Source: Phenylobacterium sp.
Lineage (GTDB): Bacteria > Pseudomonadota > Alphaproteobacteria > Caulobacterales > Caulobacteraceae
Assembly (NCBI GenBank): GCA_028698405.1
Contig: JAQVDF010000142.1
Coordinates: forward strand, 1 to 5,791
Reading direction: 5' to 3'
Length of the DNA stretch: 5,791 bases
Positions 1 through 4,325 of the stretch are shown here, in pieces. The position numbers and the translations under genes are program-made. The notes under the pieces are model-generated. The model ran no database searches. It was not told where the DNA came from and saw only the letters and a program-made list of their open reading frames with translations. Numbering within the stretch: the stretch's first letter is position 1; each line of letters starts with the position of its first letter.

Positions 1-1
1 C

Positions 2-316
2 AGCTACGCCTACACCCACTCCTTCCCGAGCGGGCACTCGACGCTCTCGGCGGCCACCTTCCTGACCACGGCGGCGATCCTGTCGAGCCTGCAGACGCGG
101 CGCCGGGCCAAGGTGTTCATCTTCGCGATCGCAATCCTGGTGACCGCGGCGGTCGGCTTCTCGCGGGTCTACCTGGGCGTTCACTGGCCGACCGACGTGC
201 TGGGCGGCTGGACGCTCGGCGCGGCCTGGGCGCTGCTCGCCCGCCTCGTGCTCGGCCTGTGGCGCGGCGGGGCGGCCGAGGCGGTCGGGGAAGCGGAGCC
301 GGCCCGGGACGGCTGA
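2..316 (+). CDS. PAP2-family phosphatase, C-terminal part (5' end outside window)
   Basis: The reading frame is open from base 2 to a TGA at 314-316 and gives the last 104 residues of a type-2 phosphatidic acid phosphatase (PAP2) superfamily protein. These are membrane enzymes that remove phosphate from lipid phosphates or pyrophosphates such as phosphatidate or undecaprenyl pyrophosphate. Two of the three family motifs are visible: SFPSGHS at fragment residues 7-13, with the conserved His12, and SRVYLGVHWPTD at 54-65, which holds the catalytic His61 and the Asp65 that supports it. Hydrophobic stretches at about 15-30, 38-53 and 66-90 fit the usual helices. The first motif (KxxxxxxRP) must lie upstream of the window. 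The substrate cannot be told from this part. A GTG at 113 lies inside the domain and is not a credible start. The gene converges on hsp20 with 25 bp between stop codons. Confidence 0.93.
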   Translation, partial: SYAYTHSFPSGHSTLSAATFLTTAAILSSLQTRRRAKVFIFAIAILVTAAVGFSRVYLGVHWPTDVLGGWTLGAAWALLARLVLGLWRGGAAEAVGEAEPARDG

Positions 317-341
317 GACCGCCGGACCGGCGCCCTAAGGA

Positions 342-845
342 TCAGGCCTGCGGCTTGATCTCGATCTTGCGGGTCTTGTCGCGGGCCGCGGGGTTCTTGG
401 TCAGCATGACGGTCAGCACGCCGTCCTTGAAGCTCGCCTCGCACCGGTCGGGGTCGACCTCTGCCGGCAGGGGAATGGTGCGGTGGAAGCGGCCCCAGCT
501 GCGCTCGGCCCAAAAGCGGTCGCCGTCCTCCTCGCGGCGCTCGTCGCTCTTTTCACCGCTGAGGGTGAGGGCGTTGTCCTTCAGCTCGATCTGGACGTCC
601 TTGGGGTCCATCCCCGGCAGCTCGGCGCAGACCTTGTAGGCGTCGGGCGTCTCGCTGATGTCCAGGCTCGGCCAGGCGACGCCCATGAAGCCCATGGCAG
701 GCCGCCCGAAGCTGCGCGGTTCGGCCGGAGCGAAGAAGTCGTCGAACATCCGGCCCATTTCCTGGCGGAACGAGGAGAACGGGTCGAGGTCCGGCCGGCC
801 GAGCAGTCCGCCCGGGCGCCAGGGGCTGAGGTCGCGGTTCGCCAT
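342..845 (-). CDS. Hsp20/alpha-crystallin family small heat-shock protein
   Basis: The 167-residue protein is a small heat-shock protein, an ATP-independent cytoplasmic holdase that binds unfolding proteins and passes them to DnaK/ClpB. Residues 1-55 are a typical variable N-terminal arm with Phe pairs (PFSSFRQEM, MFDDFF). The alpha-crystallin domain runs from about 57 to 152 and shows ELPGMDPKDVQIEL at 75-88, LTLSGEK at 93-99 and the signature ASFKDGVLTV at 137-146. The C-terminal I-x-I-type anchor is IEI at 161-163. I chose the ATG at 845 because an AAGGGAG ribosome binding site (854-860, minus strand) sits 8 nt upstream and the N-terminus MANRDLSPWRP is family-like. A start at 914 would add 23 residues with no family character and would swallow this site. 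The gene lies 125 bp downstream of the MaoC gene on the same strand and probably has its own promoter, but I see no clear sigma-32 site. Confidence 0.95.
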   Translation of the reverse strand: MANRDLSPWRPGGLLGRPDLDPFSSFRQEMGRMFDDFFAPAEPRSFGRPAMGFMGVAWPSLDISETPDAYKVCAELPGMDPKDVQIELKDNALTLSGEKSDERREEDGDRFWAERSWGRFHRTIPLPAEVDPDRCEASFKDGVLTVMLTKNPAARDKTRKIEIKPQA

Positions 846-970
846 TGCATGTGCTCCCTTCCATTGCGGCCGCGGCCAAGCGTCGCCGCGGCCAGGTTCA
901 CACGCGCACAACAAACCTCGCCGCCCGCCGGTTTCCGGGCCGGCGCGGCCGCCGACGTCGCGCCGCGGCG
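846..970 (-). promoter_or_regulatory. Leader/intergenic region upstream of hsp20
   Basis: This 125-bp gap between the MaoC stop and the hsp20 start should contain the hsp20 promoter and 5' leader. No convincing sigma-32 or sigma-70 hexamer pair is visible. On the minus strand there is a 6-bp hairpin (926-931 with 940-945, CGCCGG/CCGGCG), followed some 7 nt later by a modest T-rich stretch (GTTTGTTGTG). It could be a weak terminator for the MaoC transcript. The repeat at 868-893 is listed separately. Confidence 0.4.
868..893. repeat. 8-bp inverted repeat (also a direct repeat) in the hsp20 leader
   Basis: GGCCGCGG at 868-875 is matched by CCGCGGCC at 886-893 with a 10-nt spacer, so hsp20 mRNA could form a GC-only 8-bp stem ending about 22 nt before its start codon. 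Because CCGCGG is itself palindromic, the arms also read as near direct repeats 16 nt apart. It lies just upstream of the ribosome binding site and does not cover it. It may be a leader hairpin or simply a product of high GC content. Confidence 0.45.
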
Positions 971-1495
971 TCAGTACCGGCTGCCGGGGGCGTCCTCGGC
1001 GGAGTGGCCGCGGGCGGGAATGAGGATCGAGCGCTTGAAGGTGCAGACGATCTCGTCGCGCTGGTTCTTGCCGATGGTGCGGATGGTGACGATCCCCTGG
1101 TTCGGCCGCGACTTGGAGGGCCGCACCTCCAGCACCTCGCTCTCGGCGTAGAGGGTGTCGCCGGCGAACACCGGGGCCGGGAACTTCACCTCGTCCATGC
1201 CGAGGTTGGCGATGGCCTTCTGCGAACAGTCGGAGACGCTCATCCCGATCATCAGCGCCAGGGTGTAGGGGCTGACCACCAGGTTCTTCTTGAACTCGCT
1301 ATTCTTGGCGTACTCGGCGTCGAAGTGCAGCGGGTGGGTGTTCAGCGTCAGCAGTGTGAAGAGGTGGTTGTCGTACTCGGTCACCGTCTTTCCGGGCCGG
1401 TGCTCGTAGACGTCGCCGACCTTGAAGTCCTCGAGATAGCGCCCGAAACTCTCGCGGTACCGCTGCGGCCCGACCTCTTTCCACCCCTGAACCAT
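971..1495 (-). CDS. MaoC-family (hot-dog fold) enoyl-CoA hydratase/dehydratase
   Basis: The 174-residue protein is a single-hot-dog MaoC-type hydratase, expected to add water to an enoyl-CoA thioester in the cytoplasm. The start of the domain reads FKVGDVYEHRPGKTVTEYD (24-42). The active-site region is LNTHPLHFDAEYA (51-63), followed by VVSPYTLALMIG (73-84) and the typical second half FPAPVFAGDTLYAESEV (105-121) with RPSKSRPNQGIV (125-136). The (R)-hydratase motif is D-x-N-P-L-H-x-D; here the Asp is Asn52 and the Asn is His54, while His57 and Asp59 are kept. From memory this variant marks the subgroup that includes mycobacterial Rv2499c-like itaconyl/mesaconyl-CoA hydratases, encoded next to an acyl-CoA dehydrogenase, as here. 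The ATG at 1495 is supported by AAGGAGG at 1501-1507, 5 nt away. The exact substrate is an inference. Confidence 0.9.
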   Translation of the reverse strand: MVQGWKEVGPQRYRESFGRYLEDFKVGDVYEHRPGKTVTEYDNHLFTLLTLNTHPLHFDAEYAKNSEFKKNLVVSPYTLALMIGMSVSDCSQKAIANLGMDEVKFPAPVFAGDTLYAESEVLEVRPSKSRPNQGIVTIRTIGKNQRDEIVCTFKRSILIPARGHSAEDAPGSRY

Positions 1496-1585
1496 CTTCG
1501 CCTCCTTCGCCGCGAACCTTGGTCGATCCTGTTGGCCTCAACGGCCGCTCTCGTCTAGAGCGCGTGGAGGTCGAGGAGCTGCAGG
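1496..1585. promoter_or_regulatory. Divergent control region between the MaoC and acyl-CoA dehydrogenase genes
   Basis: These 90 bp separate the divergent starts at 1495 (-) and 1586 (+), so promoters for both genes are expected here. Both ribosome binding sites are clear: AAGGAGG at 1501-1507 for the minus gene and GAGGAG at 1573-1578 for the plus gene. In the middle, GTTGGCCTCAAC (about 1530-1541) is a short imperfect dyad next to a second GGCC, too short to call an operator. No good -35/-10 pair is visible. A shared regulator binding here is inferred from the arrangement only. Confidence 0.45.
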
Positions 1586-2740
1586 ATGGCGGACGAGAGC
1601 TTTCCGGAAATCCGCGAGGCGGTGCGCCGCCTGTGCGCCCGTTTTCCCGGAGCCTACTGGCGCGAGCTGGACCGCGAGCGCACCTATCCCACCGAGTTCG
1701 TGAAGGCGCTGACCGAGGCCGGCTTCCTGTCGGTGCTGATCCCCGAGGCGTACGGCGGCTCGGGCCTGGGGCTGCGGGCGGCGGTCGCGGTGCTGGAGGA
1801 GATCCACCGCGCCGGCGCGAACGGCGCGGCGTGCCATGCCCAGATGTACACCATGGGCACGGTGCTCCGGCACGGCAGCGAGGCGCAGAAGGCGGCCTGC
1901 CTGCCGAAGATCGCCTCGGGCGAGCTGCGCCTGCAGGCCTTCGGCGTCACCGAGCCGGACGCCGGCACCGACACCACGCGGATCGCCACCTTCGCCCGGC
2001 GCGAGGGCGACAAGTACGTGGTCAACGGTCGTAAAATCTGGATCAGCCGGGCCGAGCACTCGGACCTGATGGTGCTGCTCTGCCGCACCAGCCCGAGGGA
2101 CGAGGCGGCCAAGCCATCGGACGGGATGAGCGTGCTGCTGGTCGACCTGCGCGAGGCGGTGGGGCGGGGGCTGACCATCCGGCCGGTGCGGACCATGCTC
2201 AACCACGCCACCACAGAGATGGCCTTCGAGGACCTGGAGGTGCCGGCCGCCAACCTGATCGGCGAGGAGGGCAAGGGCTTCCGGTACATCCTCGACGGGA
2301 TGAACGCCGAGCGGATCCTGATCGCCGCCGAGTGCCTGGGCGACGCCCGCTTCTTCATCGACCGGGCCAGCCGCTACGCGCGCGAGCGGGTCGTGTTCGG
2401 CCGTCCCATCGGGGAGAACCAGGGCGTGCAGTTCCCGCTGGCCAGAGCTTACGTCCAGGCGACCAGCGCCTCGCTGATGATCGATGCGGCCGCGTCGCTG
2501 TTCGAAGACGGCCAACCCTGCGGCGCCGAGGCCAACATGGCCAAGCTGGTCGCCTCCGAGGCCTCGTGGTTCGCCGCCGACATGTGCCTGCAGACGCACG
2601 GCGGCTTCGGCTTCGCCGAGGAGTACGACATCGAGCGCAAGTTCCGCGAGACGCGGCTCTATCAGGTGGCCCCGATCTCCACCAACCTGATCCTCAGCCA
2701 CGTGGCGACCCACGTGCTGGGTCAGCCCAAGTCCTTCTAG
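1586..2740 (+). CDS. Acyl-CoA dehydrogenase family protein
   Basis: The 384-residue protein is a full-length FAD-dependent acyl-CoA dehydrogenase, which makes a trans-2-enoyl-CoA and passes electrons to electron-transfer flavoprotein. The N-terminal helical domain (1-115) has LIPEAYGGSGLGL at 51-63. The middle beta domain has the FAD/substrate signature FGVTEPDAGTDTT at 119-131 and KIWISRAEHSD at 150-160. The C-terminal helical domain has YARERVVFGRPIGENQGVQF at 264-283 and the flavin-contacting THGGFGFAEEYDIERKFRE at 337-355. The usual short/medium-chain catalytic Glu (YEGT region) is absent: residues 359-367 read YQVAPISTN. A Glu at 242 (MNAERILIAA) matches the place used by isovaleryl-CoA and long-chain dehydrogenases. 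The ATG has GAGGAG 7 nt upstream. Divergence from the MaoC gene suggests a shared pathway. The substrate is unknown; a branched or substituted short acyl-CoA is a guess. Confidence 0.94.
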   Translation: MADESFPEIREAVRRLCARFPGAYWRELDRERTYPTEFVKALTEAGFLSVLIPEAYGGSGLGLRAAVAVLEEIHRAGANGAACHAQMYTMGTVLRHGSEAQKAACLPKIASGELRLQAFGVTEPDAGTDTTRIATFARREGDKYVVNGRKIWISRAEHSDLMVLLCRTSPRDEAAKPSDGMSVLLVDLREAVGRGLTIRPVRTMLNHATTEMAFEDLEVPAANLIGEEGKGFRYILDGMNAERILIAAECLGDARFFIDRASRYARERVVFGRPIGENQGVQFPLARAYVQATSASLMIDAAASLFEDGQPCGAEANMAKLVASEASWFAADMCLQTHGGFGFAEEYDIERKFRETRLYQVAPISTNLILSHVATHVLGQPKSF

Positions 2741-3315
2741 CGCAGCAGGGTCGTCGGCAGGCCGAGGCGGCCGGCCACCTGCCGCCAGCCGCGGGCCCGC
2801 CGGGCGGCGGCGTCGGCCCGGGCCCGGAACTGCGGAGCGCAGGCCAGCATGCGCGCGCGGGTGGCCTCGTCGGCCGGGATCCGCGTGTCGGACCAGAACC
2901 GCTCGTTGAGCAGGGCGTGCGCCCGCAGCAACCGCACCCGCTCCAGCTGGCCGGCGTTGCGATCGATGCGCGCGGCCAGCTCCTCCACCCAGCGGGCCGA
3001 GCCCTTCAGCCGCTCGGCTGCGGCGCGGATTTCCAGCAGCCGCTCGGCGGGCAGGTCGGACGCCTTCAGCAGCGGGGAGAGGTCGACGGCCGGGGCGTCG
3101 ATGGTCTCGGCCGCCTGGTCGAGCGCCATGCCGAGCAGCAGCTCCCAGGCGAGCGGCGAGCCCGCGTAGTCCGCCGACTGGCCCCGCAGAAGGTTGGGGG
3201 CGGCCTCGCGCCCGCGGCGGGCGACGAGGTCGAGCGCCTGCCACCGCGCCTCCTGGGCGAGGTCGTCCAACAGCTCGGGGACCAGGCGGGTGGCGCGTTG
3301 CACGGGCGCGTTCAT
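2737..3315 (-). CDS. Hypothetical protein, helical, function unknown
   Basis: I do not recognise this 192-residue protein. It is rich in Ala, Arg, Leu and Glu and looks almost wholly alpha-helical and soluble, with no signal peptide, membrane segment or metal-binding motif. Notable patches are LVPELLDDLAQEARWQALDL (11-30), AWELLLGMALDQAAE (56-70), RWVEELAARIDRNAGQLERV (108-127) and RFWSDTRIPADEATRARM (139-156). The codons show strong G/C third-position bias like the neighbours, supporting a real gene. The ATG at 3315 has GGAG (3323-3326, minus strand) 7 nt upstream; the frame stays open to 3795, but the added residues are Ser/Arg/Pro-rich and do not look like protein. Its TAG (2737-2739) interlocks with the dehydrogenase TAG (2738-2740) in a shared CTAG, so the two transcripts must overlap. 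Confidence 0.8.
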   Translation of the reverse strand: MNAPVQRATRLVPELLDDLAQEARWQALDLVARRGREAAPNLLRGQSADYAGSPLAWELLLGMALDQAAETIDAPAVDLSPLLKASDLPAERLLEIRAAAERLKGSARWVEELAARIDRNAGQLERVRLLRAHALLNERFWSDTRIPADEATRARMLACAPQFRARADAAARRARGWRQVAGRLGLPTTLLR

Positions 3316-3377
3316 GCCGCGGCTCCGGCGGATGGAGCATGCGGGTGCGAAGGGCACGGACGAAGCATTACGCACAC

Positions 3378-3390
3378 GACTCGACGAATC
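3378..3390. promoter_or_regulatory. Paired GANTC (CcrM-type) methylation sites
   Basis: GACTC at 3378-3382 and GAATC at 3386-3390 lie 63-75 bp upstream of the hypothetical gene that starts at 3315. If the host is Caulobacterales, these are CcrM methylation sites, and GANTC near promoters is the known setting for GcrA control. The third intergenic site is GATTC at 3662-3666. Regulation here is inference. Confidence 0.4.
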
Positions 3391-3626
3391 AGCTCCACGG
3401 ACGAGGCTGCAGCCAGTTCTGGTGCAGGAAAATGGCGAAGATCGACGCTGCCGGCTCCTGCCTGCGGCGTGCGCGGGCAGGGGCCGAGGCGCCTGTCGGA
3501 AGGCGGCCGCCGCAATCTGCATGTGGTCGGAAAGGCAGGCGAAACGCCATACCCCATAGCGGCGCCTCGGGAGCGGGAAGTCAAATCCGGCGGGGTCAGC
3601 GGAGATCACGATTGCAGGCGGGCGCG

Positions 3627-3779
3627 TCACGGCTCCAGCTGGTCCAGCCAGACGCGCACCAGATTCATCAGATCGACGACCTGCTCGGGCGGTCCGAGCA
3701 CGACGATCTTCAGGTGCTCGCGCGGTTGCGCGCGTCCGGGAGAGAGCAGGCGCGCCGGCGCGGCGCCTGCTAGGTTCAC
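3627..3779 (-). pseudogene. Coding-like fragment, possible gene remnant or small protein
   Basis: On the minus strand a frame ending in TGA at 3627-3629 gives EHLKIVVLGPPEQVV and then DLMNLVRVWLDQLEP as its last 30 residues. This looks like real protein: a beta-strand, a Gly-Pro-Pro turn and an amphipathic helix. Of its last 31 codons, 28 end in G or C. The upstream part, from a GTG at 3779 (50 codons in all), has weaker codon bias and reads through the inverted repeat at 3745-3771. The frame closes at a TGA inside the next gene (about 3792-3794). The GTG lies only 3 bp from the divergent ATG at 3783 and has no clear ribosome binding site. The best reading is the C-terminal remnant of a lost gene. 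A real small protein with an unusual start is the alternative. I do not recognise the family. Confidence 0.4.
3745..3771. repeat. 9-bp inverted repeat just upstream of the DOMON-like gene
   Basis: AGCAGGCGC at 3745-3753 pairs perfectly with GCGCCTGCT at 3763-3771 across a 9-nt loop that includes part of a second palindrome (GCGCCGGCGC, 3752-3761). The right arm ends 11 nt before the ATG at 3783. It is not followed by a T-run on either strand, so it does not look like an intrinsic terminator. It could be an operator dyad or an mRNA leader hairpin that limits access to the weak AGG at 3772-3774. Confidence 0.55.
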
Positions 3780-3782
3780 CCC

Positions 3783-4325
3783 ATGCGCACGTCACTGATC
3801 CCGCATCGCGACTGGCCGCTGCCCGCGGTGGAGGCGATCGCCGTGGAGGTCGGCCGGCCGAGTCGGGATGCGGTGACCTTCCGCTACGAGGTCACGGGGC
3901 GGATAGGCGAGCTGAAGCTGCCGCCGACGGCCGCGCCCGTCCGGACGGACGGGTTGTGGCGGACCACCTGCTTCGAGGCCTTCCTGCGGCCGGCCGGCGG
4001 GGCGGGCTACCTCGAGTTCAACTTTTCTCCCTCGGGCGAGTGGGCGGCCTACGCCTTCGACGCCTACCGGGAGGGAATGTCCCCGTTGGAGCCGCTGGCC
4101 CCGCCGGCCGTCGAGACGGTGGCGGGCGAGGGGCGGCTGACAGTGACGGCGAAGCTGACGGTGGCGGGCCTCGCCGAGGGCCCCTGGCGTCTGGGCCTGT
4201 CGGCGGTGGTCGAGGACGGGGCGGGGGCGAAGGGCTACTGGGCTGCGGCGCATCCGCCCGGCAAGGCGGATTTCCATCATCCCGATTGCTTCGCGCTCGA
4301 TCTTCCCGAAGCTCGGGTCCCATGA
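3783..4325 (+). CDS. DOMON-like domain protein (MurB-like DOMON group)
   Basis: The 180-residue protein matches the DOMON-like, beta-sandwich family related to carbohydrate-binding module 9 that I recall from conserved-domain collections as DOMON_murB_like. Landmarks are DGLWRTTCFEAFLRP (56-70), YLEFNFSPSGEWAAYAFDAYR (76-96, with the family's FNFSP and W87) and YWAAAHPPGKADFHHPDCFAL (152-172). Alternating hydrophobic strands such as RLTVTAKLTV (118-127) fit a beta-sandwich. It has no signal peptide or membrane segment, so a cytoplasmic ligand-binding role is likely; the ligand is unknown, with a sugar or haem-like molecule as general family possibilities. Its stop overlaps the start of the NamZ homologue (ATGA at 4322-4325), which implies translational coupling and a shared role in cell-wall sugar handling. 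The start is the first ATG; only a weak AGG at 3772-3774 precedes it, behind a stable inverted repeat. Confidence 0.88.
   Translation: MRTSLIPHRDWPLPAVEAIAVEVGRPSRDAVTFRYEVTGRIGELKLPPTAAPVRTDGLWRTTCFEAFLRPAGGAGYLEFNFSPSGEWAAYAFDAYREGMSPLEPLAPPAVETVAGEGRLTVTAKLTVAGLAEGPWRLGLSAVVEDGAGAKGYWAAAHPPGKADFHHPDCFALDLPEARVP

Larger units (their letters stand above)
3316..3782. other. 467-bp region without a confident gene
   Basis: This gap lies between divergent starts at 3315 (-) and 3783 (+) and should hold both promoters. Compared with its neighbours it has less regular codon use and more A/T (for example around 3361-3440 and 3541-3620). It contains GANTC sites at 3378-3382, 3386-3390 and 3662-3666, a coding-like minus-strand fragment at 3627-3779, and a 9-bp inverted repeat at 3745-3771. 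A short open frame (3389-3550, minus, ATG, 53 codons) is treated as a finding. I see no tRNA, no recognised riboswitch core and no insertion-sequence end. Confidence 0.6.

Noticed and set aside
317..341. Bidirectional terminator between the PAP2 and hsp20 genes.
   Set aside because: GCCGGACCGGC can form only a 3-4 bp stem and there is no T-run on either strand.
846..914. Longer hsp20 start at 914.
   Set aside because: The extra 23 residues are translated from the ribosome binding site region and are not Hsp20-like.
846..970. A ROSE or fourU RNA thermometer or sigma-32 promoter before hsp20.
   Set aside because: No U-rich anti-Shine-Dalgarno stretch pairs with AAGGGAG, and the only CTTG (877-880 on the minus strand) is too near the start to be a -35 element.
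1538..3340. A 600-codon open frame on the minus strand across the acyl-CoA dehydrogenase.
   Set aside because: Low-complexity Arg/Pro/Gly/Ala translation antisense to a clear dehydrogenase; it exists because high GC removes stop codons.
3316..3795. N-terminal extension of the 192-residue hypothetical protein up to 3795.
   Set aside because: The added 160 residues have poor codon bias and Ser/Arg/Pro-rich composition; the ATG at 3315 has a ribosome binding site.
2332..3798. A 488-codon open frame on the plus strand running over the dehydrogenase end and the unknown gene.
   Set aside because: Out of frame with the dehydrogenase, antisense to the unknown gene, no domain and an Arg/Pro-rich composition.
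3956..4321. Upstream extension of the NamZ homologue by 122 codons.
   Set aside because: It overlaps the DOMON-like gene in another frame with Gly/Arg-rich noise; the ATG at 4322 gives the family length and a classic ATGA overlap.
4018..4323. A minus-strand open frame of 101 codons antisense to the DOMON-like gene.
   Set aside because: Pro/Arg/Ser low-complexity translation, a shadow of the real gene.
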